This document shows positions 1 through 7,302 of a stretch of DNA of 64,000 bases, in pieces (within the stretch, counting starts at the first letter, position 1; the number at the start of each line of letters is the position of its first letter). This DNA comes from Streptomyces klenkii (GTDB lineage: Bacteria > Actinomycetota > Actinomycetes > Streptomycetales > Streptomycetaceae), in NCBI RefSeq assembly GCF_003626645.1, contig NZ_RBAM01000010.1:1-64000 (forward strand), written 5' to 3'. Made by a program: the position numbers and the translations under genes. The notes beneath the pieces were generated by a model. That model saw only the letters and a list, made by a program, of their open reading frames with translations, was not told the origin of the DNA and ran no database searches.

Positions 1-244
1 GGGCGTGCAGGATTTTCGCCCAGGTGCCGTCGGCCGGCCAGCGGCGGTGGCGTTCGTAGACGGTCTGCCAGGGGCCGTAGCGTTCGGGCAGGTCACGCCA
101 CGGGATACCGGTCCGGGTCCGGTACAGAACCCCGTTGACCACGATGCGGTGATCGGCCCACCTCCCACCCGGCCCACCCGCTTCGGGCAGCAGCGAAGCG
201 ATCAGCTCCCACTGAGCGTTGGTCAGTTCATGCCGCCGCACCAT
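1..244 (-). mobile_element. IS5-family transposase, N-terminal part, cut by window edge
   Basis: An open frame runs from an ATG at 244 off the left edge (81 codons visible). The protein begins MVRRHELTNAQWELI and contains RTGIPWRDLPERYG, the typical N-terminal DUF4096-like region of IS5/IS4-group transposases, which recruits the element end before the DDE catalytic domain. The catalytic part lies outside the window, so it cannot be said whether the element is intact. The bases upstream of the ATG (245 to about 330) should hold one terminal inverted repeat, but without the other end it cannot be placed. Identification rests on the motif pattern and is fairly secure at family level. Confidence 0.8.
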
Positions 245-501
245 GCCTGGCTCCTGCCCGGAGCGGCAACAGATCCACCACCCGAGCAAGAGCCATCAGA
301 CACTGCCTAGCCGAGCCGAGCACCATAGAAACCGCACCCCGTCCGTCCTAAGACCCTCACGTATTTAGCGGGGGGGGGGACGGATGCAGGTGCATGCCGA
401 TCTCGCGGAGGATGCCGGGTTCCGTACGCGTGTCAGGGGCCCACACCGTGCCGGTCGTCGATGCTGACGGCGATGCCCGCCGCCGGACGCACGGCGCTGC
501 C
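245..501. other. Intergenic, with a run of ten G at 370-379
   Basis: No convincing gene is seen between the transposase start and the decayed gene ending at 502. The stretch contains a homopolymer of ten G residues, unusual even for this GC content and a place where sequencing or replication slippage is likely. The end of the IS element probably lies in the left half. Confidence 0.4.
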
Positions 502-1293
502 TCAGTCCTTCCAGTAGTCGCGCTGCGGCAGGTCGACCCAGATGTCCGGGGGGCCGAAGACGGCGCGCGCGTCGGCCGGGCGGAGCCCTGCCCAAGCGCA
601 TGCGTAGGCCACGGCGTTGTGCTGGTAGAGGTAGGAACGCAGTACTTCCTCCGGCGTGGGCGTGTCTTCCGGGTCCAGGCCGCCGCCGGGGTGGAGGTCC
701 GAGTCTTCGATGACGCCATTGCGGGCGATGCTGCCCTGGTTTCCGCTCTTGGCGTTCGCGTACAGGCCGTAGCAGACGGTGCCCACCGATAGCCTCTTTT
801 GCACACCGGGCGTATCCGGCGCGTATCCCCATGGCTGGGTGACGATACAACCGCCCGGTACGGTGGTCACGCCGACGATCTGCATGTCCTCGTCCCCGTA
901 GTACCCAGCGGTGACGGCCTCTTGCAGCGCGTCGAGTCTGCTGCCTTCCACCGGCTCGGCCTCCAGGCGGCGTATCGCCTCCGTGGCATCGACGCCGGCC
1001 ACGCATGCCAACCCCAGGCCTAGGCAAGAGCGGTCTCCCAGGGCAGCGAGAAGCCGTTTGGCCTCCTGCGCCGCCGCGCGTTCCGAATCGCTGAGTCCCG
1101 GCTGCCCCTCCGGCACCACGAACAAGTCCGGTGTGGGTCCGGCCAGGTTGAGCCGGCCCGGTGACCAGCCGGCGACCAGAGGCTTCCAGGGGTCTGCTCC
1201 GGCGGCGGCAAGGTCGCGCGCGATGTCGGGCTGATCGTCCCAGAGGGTTTCCCAGAGCGCTGATAGAGCGACATCTACCGCCGCCCTGCACGC
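502..1293 (-). pseudogene. Unrecognised protein, apparently missing its start
   Basis: A coherent reading frame runs from 1293 to the TGA ending at 502. Strong third-position GC continues well upstream of the first usable start, a TTG at 1125 (207 residues from there). The upstream part reads as real protein (it includes DLAAAGADPWKPLVAGW), but a TGA lies at 1294-1296 and no ATG, GTG or TTG occurs between it and 1125. The gene therefore seems to have lost its N-terminus through a frameshift, nonsense change or sequencing error. The C-terminal half ends PQRDYWKD. I do not recognise a function. Proximity to an IS end fits local decay. If the TTG is truly used, a shortened protein could still be made. 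Confidence 0.5.
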
Positions 1294-1423
1294 TCACCTC
1301 TGCAGAGGGCACTGACAACGTGGACGGCTGAGCCGCGCTCGGCGCACAGGGACAACCGCCGCCGCACGGCCACGCCACCAACCCGCCCAGGCGGTTGCCC
1401 CTCTGATGCCCGCGTCTTCGGGG

Positions 1424-1951
1424 TCAGCCGTTCAGGTCGAGGATGTAGTTGTTGGTGATGAGGAAGGTCGTCACCATTCCCGTACCGAACGTGCCCGTGC
1501 CGGACTCGGACTCCCGTGCCCCGCCGAAGGGGCCGCCTCCGACGACCGAGCCGCTTCCCTGCTCGGTGGCGTTGCCGGATGCCGTGTCGGAGAGCTTCTC
1601 CAGCCTGCGGTTCACCGTGAGGTCGATGATCTCGCCGGTGCTGCCGCTGAAGATGCTGAGCTGGTCGGACGTCTTGGTCTGGAAGACCAGCCCGCTGATG
1701 CTCGTCACGGACCCCGAGAGCGTCAACTGACCGTCGTAGGAGGTGGTGGGCGTCGCGCAGCGGAGGGTGCCCTTGCCGTCTACGGCTCCGGTGTTAGTGA
1801 TGTTCACTCTGATCGAGCCGGCGCAGTTCAGAGTGGCGGCCATGGCACCGTTTGCGGCGGCGGCCGGGACGGTGCCGAGTGCTGCCAGGGGGAGCGCCCC
1901 GGCGATGGCGGCTGCGACGGCGATCAGTCTGCGGGCGCGGGACAGTAGCAT
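1424..1951 (-). CDS. Secreted hypothetical protein
   Basis: 175 residues. The ATG at 1951 is preceded by a strong GGAGGAGGG site. The protein opens with MLLSRARRLI, then a hydrophobic stretch rich in Ala, Gly and Leu, ending near VPAAAA: a classical signal peptide with cleavage around residue 30. The mature part is rich in Thr, Ser and Gly with alternating beta-type segments. It ends in NNYILDLNG and has two cysteines (in LNCAG and LRCAT) that could form a disulfide. No catalytic motif was seen. It is probably an extracellular beta-sandwich protein of unknown role, transcribed on its own. An upstream in-frame ATG at 2014 would place 21 charged residues before the signal and is less likely. 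Confidence 0.75.
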   Translation of the reverse strand: MLLSRARRLIAVAAAIAGALPLAALGTVPAAAANGAMAATLNCAGSIRVNITNTGAVDGKGTLRCATPTTSYDGQLTLSGSVTSISGLVFQTKTSDQLSIFSGSTGEIIDLTVNRRLEKLSDTASGNATEQGSGSVVGGGPFGGARESESGTGTFGTGMVTTFLITNNYILDLNG

Positions 1952-2090
1952 GACGGGCCCTCCTCCGGTGTTCACGGACGTCGGAGGCGTCACCCTCCAC
2001 TCGGAAGTGTGCATTCGTCATCCGAGTGAACGGAATCGCTCGTTCAGGTGAAAGACGCGCCCGACGCCCACGGGGTGCCGGGCCCCGTCG

Positions 2091-2633
2091 TCAGACCGAG
2101 AGGCGGAAGCCCAGGTCGCCGAAGGCTACGTGGTCGCCGGGGGCTACGCGGACTGAGCCGGCTATGCGCAGGCCGTTGACGTAGGTGCCGTTGCGGGAGC
2201 CCAGGTCCGTCAGGCGCCAGCCGTGGTCCAGCCAGCGTAGTTCCGCGTGGCGGCGGGAGACCGTGTCGTTTTCGAGGCGCAGGTCGGAGACCGGGGCCCG
2301 GCCTACGGTCAGGGGCTTCGTGCCGGGTTCGGGGAGGCGGAGGCCGGGGAGGCGGGCGGCCCGCCAGGCGCCGCGCACGCCGGCCCCGAAGGATGACAGG
2401 CCGCCCACCACGCGCAGGATGAAATCCGAGAACCGCCCGCGGGCCGGGAGGTCGGCCATGGCCAGCTCGATCTCGGCACTGGTGCGGGCGCTCAGGACAA
2501 GGTCCATGCGGCGCATGAACGTGTCGTGGGAGAGCCTGCCGTCGCCCGTGCCGTCGCGCAGGACGGCCAAGGCCCTCTCGCGATCGGCCTCGGAAGGCCG
2601 GGTCACGCGCGTACGGAACTCAGGAGACGTCAT
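2091..2633 (-). CDS. DUF1707-FHA domain protein
   Basis: 180 residues. Residues about 12-68 match the DUF1707 pattern (PSEADRERAL, then GRLSHDTF and ARTSAEIE, ending in DLP), common at the N-terminus of actinobacterial envelope and signalling proteins. Residues about 105-180 form a forkhead-associated domain with the diagnostic SRRHAEL and GSRNGTYVNG motifs that bind phosphothreonine, as seen in partners of Ser/Thr kinases. There is no clear membrane segment. The gene lies 48 bases downstream of the macrodomain gene on the same strand and may be co-transcribed with it, which would link phospho-signalling to the ADP-ribose pair, although such an association could be accidental. Confidence 0.8.
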   Translation of the reverse strand: MTSPEFRTRVTRPSEADRERALAVLRDGTGDGRLSHDTFMRRMDLVLSARTSAEIELAMADLPARGRFSDFILRVVGGLSSFGAGVRGAWRAARLPGLRLPEPGTKPLTVGRAPVSDLRLENDTVSRRHAELRWLDHGWRLTDLGSRNGTYVNGLRIAGSVRVAPGDHVAFGDLGFRLSV

Positions 2634-2681
2634 GATGGTGATTCTCGGGTTTGCGGACCCTTCCTGTCCACAAACGGTTCG

Positions 2682-3359
2682 TCAGCGGCGGGTACGCGTG
2701 CGCTTGGGCGGCTCGATGCGTACGCGCTTTTCTTCGGGCGCGTTCTCGATGTCGTCGAGCTGGGCGACGATCGTGTGCCGCAGGTCGTCGTAGTCGTCGA
2801 AGCGGTAGTCGTTGAAGAGCGTGTATCCCGTCCACATCAGGTTGGCACACACCCGTGCCGGCACCCGGCCGGTCTGGGCGCCCATGCCGACCAGGGCAAC
2901 CGACTCGATGCTGCCCGGCGCCTCCTCGTTGCGCCGGTGGATCGCCTGGAACGCCGCCGCACAGGCCAGGGCCACGTTCAGGGTCTCACTCACGTTCTCC
3001 GCGGAGTGTTCCATCGTGGGCGTCGATATCAGGAACTTCGGATTGACCGCCCCGGACGGAACGCACACCGCGCTTCCCACCGGAAGGCTTCCACTGAACT
3101 GGTCGCGGATCGCCCGCTGCACGCGCAATTGGATGCCCGCTCCGAGATACCGCTTGATGGCCGCGTCGACACCACCGTCCATCCGGCCCCGGGAGTTGGT
3201 CGGGGTGACCCAGGCGTCGACATTTTCGTCGAGGATCGAGCCCTTGCGGATCTCGATCCCGGGGGTGTCGGCGAATGCCGCCCGCCACGCCTCCACCACC
3301 GACGCGTTGAGGTCGGTCAGCACCACCTTCAGCGACGACTGCGCACGGTCCATGGTCAT
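2682..3359 (-). CDS. Macrodomain (ADP-ribose binding/hydrolase) protein
   Basis: 225 residues. The segment DAWVTPTNSRGRMDGGVDAA (about residues 48-67) is the substrate-binding loop of macrodomains, and VGMGAQTGRVP (about 155-165) corresponds to the phosphate-binding loop. Macrodomains bind ADP-ribose and often remove it from proteins or nucleic acids. The basic C-terminal tail (RIEPPKRTRTRR) could contact nucleic acid. The gene is divergent from, and about 180 bases away from, an ADP-ribosyltransferase fusion gene, so the two probably form a writer/eraser pair (inference). The start at 3359 has a GGAGTGGAGC stretch just upstream; an ATG two codons later is possible. Confidence 0.8.
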   Translation of the reverse strand: MTMDRAQSSLKVVLTDLNASVVEAWRAAFADTPGIEIRKGSILDENVDAWVTPTNSRGRMDGGVDAAIKRYLGAGIQLRVQRAIRDQFSGSLPVGSAVCVPSGAVNPKFLISTPTMEHSAENVSETLNVALACAAAFQAIHRRNEEAPGSIESVALVGMGAQTGRVPARVCANLMWTGYTLFNDYRFDDYDDLRHTIVAQLDDIENAPEEKRVRIEPPKRTRTRR

Positions 3360-3540
3360 GCTCCACTCCGATCGGGGATACGGCCCATCAATCTTCGATG
3401 ACGCTACCGCGCCCCACTGACAAGGCCGTTACGGCCCGGGCCCGCTGTCAGACCCGCTCGGTATAACGGTGGGGTCCAGCACAGCTGTGGGGTCCGTCAG
3501 GCATCTGACGGGCTCCCAGGAATCCCGGAGCCCCACCACC

Positions 3541-5196
3541 ATGAGCGATGCCCACCTCCCCGCGACGCCCGCCACGCCCGCCACGCCCGGCCCGAGCGGC
3601 CCGAGTGACCCGCTGTCCCTCGCCGAGCTGTTCAAGGGCGGCGGTGAGCCGTGGCTTCCGCTGCTGAAGCCGGTCATCGAGGCGCAGCCGGACGCAGCCG
3701 GGTTCATCGGCCCGGGCCGCGCCCCGGAGGTCGTCCCCGTCCGCGAACTGACCTTCCAGGCACTCAAGCCCAACCCACCGCACAAGTGGAAGGTCGTCGT
3801 CTTCGGTCAGAACCCGTACCCACGGCCGGAGAGCGCGACCGGCATCGCCATGTTCGACAACACCTTCCATGGCTGGAAGGACAGCCAGTTCGGCAGGGTC
3901 GTCAGCATCCGCTGCATCATCAAGGCGGCGGCGATGTGGAAGTACGGCATACCCAAGAAGACCCCGATCGCCGACGTTCGGGCGTTGCTGAAGGAGCAGG
4001 ACACCGTCCAGCCGCCGGAGTGGTTCCAGGCGATGCTCACGCAGGGCGTACTACTGCTGAACTCCGCACTCACCGCCAGCAGCAGCGGAGGCCGGGGGGC
4101 CGATGCCGATCTGCACACCGCGTTCTGGCGCCCGGTCGCCGAGCGGATCGTCGAAGAGATCCTCAGGGCCAAGCAGAACGCCGGCGAAGAGGACCGTGGT
4201 GTCGTCTTCGCGTGGTGGGGAGCGCATGCGCGCAGCCTGAAGAAGGTCGTCCTCCGGCTCCAGGAGAAGTACCCCGAGGTCGAGGTCCGGCACATCGACC
4301 ACCCCAACCCCGCTGCGCAGGGCGACATCTTCTGCGAAGGCGACCATTTCGGCGTGGTGAACGCGGCCCTCGCGTCGCTGGGCGCCGATGAGATCGACTG
4401 GCTGCCGAGCAAGGGGTGGAACGAGCTGGCGGCGGAGGACGGCGGGGCGGACGGCGGCGTCGCCGAACGCATGGGCGCCTTCATCGCCTCCACCATGGAG
4501 CTGCACCAGCTGTACCTCGACCGGCTCGCCGGCGTAAAGGACGAGGGTCTCGCCCTCCCCGCGATCACCGGCGTGTTCGACACCCCGCTCATGGGCTTCC
4601 GCGATGCCGCCGCACCGGTCGCCGGGCTGCTGTCCGGTCTCGACCGGCATGTCCAGCTGTCGCACGAATTCGGCAAGAGGCGGGCGGACGAGGCGACCGG
4701 CAACGGCAAACTGGACGCCGACGCGATCGCCGCCCTCCACCTCTATACCTGCGAATCCGCGTTCTACCGGGAGATCAACGCCGTCCTGCGCTCCCCGGAC
4801 CGGGCCAGGGTCGTGCCGTACCTGCCGTATCTGCGGCTGCTGTTCTCGGCGGTGTCGCGGCTTCCCGCCCGTACGGAGCCGCTGTGGCGCGGTGTGTCAC
4901 TGGACCTGCGGGCGCAGTACCCGCTCGGCCGGACCGTGACCTGGTGGGGTGTGTCCTCGTGCACGTCCAAGCTCAGCGTGGCACGGGGGTTCCTCGGCAG
5001 CCGCGGCAAGCGGATGCTCTTCGAGGTGACCCCCGCCCGCGCGGTGGGCATCCGCAACTTCTCCGCGTTCACCGACGAGGAGGAATTCATCCTCCCGCCG
5101 GGCACGCAGTTCAAGGTGACGGACGTGACGACCGAGCGCAGTGGCCTGTCCACGGTGAAGCTGACCGAACTGGAAGAGCAGACCCTGGTGTCCTGA
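3541..5196 (+). CDS. Uracil-DNA-glycosylase-like / ADP-ribosyltransferase fusion
   Basis: 551 residues from the ATG at 3541 (GGAG upstream). After a short Pro/Ala/Thr-rich leader, residues about 70-290 resemble family-1 uracil-DNA glycosylase: VVVFGQNPYPRP replaces the usual GQDPYHG (catalytic Asp is Asn91), GVLLLNSALTA is intact, and HPNPAAQGD replaces HPSPLS. A linker leads to an arginine-type ADP-ribosyltransferase (about 390-545) with the R-S-E triad: LWRGV (Arg450), SSCTS (Ser472-Ser476) and DEEEF (Glu513-x-Glu515). The glycosylase site is altered while the transferase site looks complete. The first domain may thus target DNA or uracil while the second transfers ADP-ribose. The divergent macrodomain gene is the obvious partner. 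Family assignments are confident; function is inferred. Confidence 0.8.
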   Translation: MSDAHLPATPATPATPGPSGPSDPLSLAELFKGGGEPWLPLLKPVIEAQPDAAGFIGPGRAPEVVPVRELTFQALKPNPPHKWKVVVFGQNPYPRPESATGIAMFDNTFHGWKDSQFGRVVSIRCIIKAAAMWKYGIPKKTPIADVRALLKEQDTVQPPEWFQAMLTQGVLLLNSALTASSSGGRGADADLHTAFWRPVAERIVEEILRAKQNAGEEDRGVVFAWWGAHARSLKKVVLRLQEKYPEVEVRHIDHPNPAAQGDIFCEGDHFGVVNAALASLGADEIDWLPSKGWNELAAEDGGADGGVAERMGAFIASTMELHQLYLDRLAGVKDEGLALPAITGVFDTPLMGFRDAAAPVAGLLSGLDRHVQLSHEFGKRRADEATGNGKLDADAIAALHLYTCESAFYREINAVLRSPDRARVVPYLPYLRLLFSAVSRLPARTEPLWRGVSLDLRAQYPLGRTVTWWGVSSCTSKLSVARGFLGSRGKRMLFEVTPARAVGIRNFSAFTDEEEFILPPGTQFKVTDVTTERSGLSTVKLTELEEQTLVS

Positions 5197-5229
5197 GCGG
5201 GGGCCGGCTGTGTCCTGAGCGGGGGCCGG
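5188..5229 (+). repeat. 20-base direct repeat spanning the end of the fusion gene
   Basis: The 20 bases at 5188-5207 (starting GTGTCCTGAG and carrying the stop codon of the ADP-ribosyltransferase fusion) recur exactly at 5210-5229. This is a short tandem duplication of the gene's end, probably made by replication slippage. Confidence 0.85.
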
Positions 5230-5302
5230 GCGGGGCGGGTCGGCGAGCTCCTCAGCGTACGAGGCCCGGAAGGGCCGCCCCCTCGGCTCGGCCGCGGCGC
5301 CT

Positions 5303-5337
5303 ACGCGAGCACGTAGTCGATCACTACGTGCTCGCGT
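5303..5337. repeat. Perfect 15-bp inverted repeat, 5-base loop
   Basis: The arms at 5303-5317 and 5323-5337 pair perfectly around the loop CGATC (arm core CGCGAGCACGTAGT). No T-run follows on either side. It lies between the converging ends of the fusion gene (5196) and the epimerase-like gene (5554). It could be a bidirectional terminator, a regulator-binding dyad or the scar of a mobile element. The rest of 5197-5553 shows no gene. Confidence 0.7.
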
Positions 5338-5553
5338 GACCCGCGATCTCTTCGACGCCGCCAAGCCCGACTACCCCTTCCACCTCACGTGCTCGGCCAG
5401 TTCGGCGTGCCTGCGCAGCAGCCGGCGCGAGAGCACGAGGCGGACTTCGTCAGGTTCGAGGCCGGAGTCTTCGTCACGAGGATGAACATCCGATTGCGAA
5501 TGAAGATCAACTACGAAGGCTCGGCCTTGACCGGCGGGAGCTGGCCAAGGCTG

Positions 5554-6483
5554 CTACGACCGCTGACGCCACCACTCCACCGTCGCCTTGACCTGCTCGT
5601 CCACGGCGGTGGCTCGTACGGCGAACTCGGCTTCGTACGCGCTCGAGTCGACTATGAAGGGGCGGTCGAACTGGTAGCGGATCTCCTTCAGTTCGCGGAT
5701 CAGCGGGGAGAACACCGACGCGATGCCCAGCACGGCCGGGGAGAGCCTGCGCACCGCGACCGGTCCCGTTCCGGACCGGGCGGCGAGGCGGTCCACCATC
5801 TCCCGGGTGGACAGTGCGGGCGCCGTCGGGACGTGCCAGGCCCTCCCCCAGGCGCGCTCCTCGCCCGCGGCCTCGGCCAGGGTCCTGGCCACGTCGGGGA
5901 GGTAGGTCCAGCTGTGCGGGGCGTCCGGGTCGCCGAGCGCGGAGACGGGCTTGCCGCGCAGCAGGCGTGGCATGACCCGGGCGGCCAAGTGACCGGCGTC
6001 GGTCACGCCGGGGCCGAAGAAGTCCGAGGCCCGCACCTCGACGGCCTTGATGCGGCCCTGCTCGTGCAGCGCCCGCGCCTGTTCCCAGACCGCGGCGCGC
6101 ACCCGTCCCTTGGTGCCCTTCGCCGTGAGGGGAAGGTTTTCGGTCATGGGGCCGTCCACCGGGCCGTAGCCGTAGAGGTTGCCCAGCATCACCAGGACGG
6201 CGCCGGTCGCCTCGGCCGCCGCGAACAGCGAGCCGGCCAGGGGCGGCCAGTCGGCGGCCCAGCGGTGGTAGGGCGGTGCGGCGCAGCTGTAGATCGCGCC
6301 GGCGCCCCGCGCCGCCTCGATCAGCTGTTTGCTGTCCGTCGCGTCCAGCGCGACGTGCTCGATGCCGGGTTCCGGGCTCCGGCCCGACTTGGTGACGACC
6401 CGTACCTCATGACCCTTCTCGGCCAGCAGCCGAGCGGTGGCCGCGCCGGCGGCCCCGAATCCCACAACGACAGAAAGACTCAC
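5554..6483 (-). CDS. Extended-SDR NAD(P)-dependent epimerase/reductase family
   Basis: 309 residues, ATG at 6483. The N-terminus SLSVVVGFGAAGAATARLLAEKG is a dinucleotide-binding Rossmann turn (GxGxxG), followed by LDATD and a central LGNLYGYGP that matches the NxYG region of atypical extended SDRs, where the catalytic Tyr sits. RASDFFGPGV and HSWTYLPDVA are also typical of NAD-dependent epimerase-like proteins. The substrate is unknown. The gene stands alone, convergent with the gene to its left. Such proteins are common housekeeping-type oxidoreductases in Streptomyces. Confidence 0.8.
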   Translation of the reverse strand: MSLSVVVGFGAAGAATARLLAEKGHEVRVVTKSGRSPEPGIEHVALDATDSKQLIEAARGAGAIYSCAAPPYHRWAADWPPLAGSLFAAAEATGAVLVMLGNLYGYGPVDGPMTENLPLTAKGTKGRVRAAVWEQARALHEQGRIKAVEVRASDFFGPGVTDAGHLAARVMPRLLRGKPVSALGDPDAPHSWTYLPDVARTLAEAAGEERAWGRAWHVPTAPALSTREMVDRLAARSGTGPVAVRRLSPAVLGIASVFSPLIRELKEIRYQFDRPFIVDSSAYEAEFAVRATAVDEQVKATVEWWRQRS

Positions 6484-6704
6484 CTACGCACACTAGCGCG
6501 AGCGTGTCTTGTTCCTGTCCCCGGTGCGCCGCCTCCTCCCCCGGCCTGCCCCTGGTCCTGGTCCCGTCCCTGCTGGCCCGATCCTGCGCAAAGCTGGCCC
6601 TGCCGACGCTTTTCGGCCAAGATCCCTCTGCCAAGAATGGCTCCGACCTCATCCGGTGCCGGCGATCAGGCAGCGGATGCCCGTACCCGTCGAGGAGAGA
6701 AGCC

Positions 6705-6899
6705 ATGGCTCTGGAAATGCGTGACCGCTGCGAACGATGTGAGAGCGCCGTGCTGCCGCCGGACTCTCCCGCGCGTATCTGCTCGCACGAGTGCACGTTC
6801 TGCGTGCCGTGCAGCGACGCCATGCACGACGTGTGTCCCAACTGCGGCGGCGAACTCGTGGCGCGTCCCCGCCGCGTTCCGGCCCCTGCCGCAGCGTAA
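6705..6899 (+). CDS. DUF1272 small zinc-ribbon protein
   Basis: 64 residues, ATG at 6705 behind GAGGAG. The protein is packed with cysteines: CERCES, then ICSHECTFCVPCSD and VCPNCGG. This is the DUF1272 pattern and predicts one or two structural zinc sites. The role is unknown. The acidic N-terminal MALEMRDRCERC is typical of the family. It is monocistronic, followed by about 400 bases of leader for the ABC-F gene. Confidence 0.85.
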   Translation: MALEMRDRCERCESAVLPPDSPARICSHECTFCVPCSDAMHDVCPNCGGELVARPRRVPAPAAA

Positions 6900-7005
6900 G
6901 CGACAGCCGCGCGGTCCCCACGGAGCCCGGCACTGATCAGTGCGGGGCTCCGGGCGGATCGACGGCCCGTTCGGCCGCGGTGGATCGCGGTGGAACTTAA
7001 TTGCG

Positions 7006-7035
7006 TTGACGCCGCCACCACCCTCCCTCTACGTT
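7006..7035 (+). promoter_or_regulatory. Candidate promoter and long leader for the ABC-F gene
   Basis: TTGACG at 7006-7011 and TACGTT at 7030-7035 are separated by 18 bases, a fair match to the vegetative Streptomyces promoter. Transcription would start about 260 bases before the TTG proposed for the ABC-F protein. The leader holds short open frames beginning at 7142 and 7182, so translation-coupled attenuation is possible. No strong hairpin was verified by eye. Confidence 0.4.
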
Positions 7036-7302
7036 GCATAACGCCTCTGTTGTCGTCGATCGGAGTAGGACGTTGCTCGTCTGAGGTCTTGAGACACCGC
7101 GCTACGCAGCAGCGCCTTGACGCCGCCGCTGCCCGCGTTCCGTGTGCGACCTCGACGCATTGAGCCGTCCCGCTCCCGCCGATGCAGGGATTCTCTTTCC
7201 TGTCTTCTCGTCGGTTCTGGTCGCCCTGCGGTGCTCGCCCCCGCCCCGGCGTTGTCCCCGGACATCTTTTCCAGCGACGATTTCGACGATTACGAGGCCC
7301 TC

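Noticed and set aside
7117..7302. N-terminal extension of the ABC-F protein
   Set aside because: It is Arg/Ser-rich and unlike the family, whose conserved part begins at about 7320; a TTG with GAGG upstream at 7303 is more plausible.
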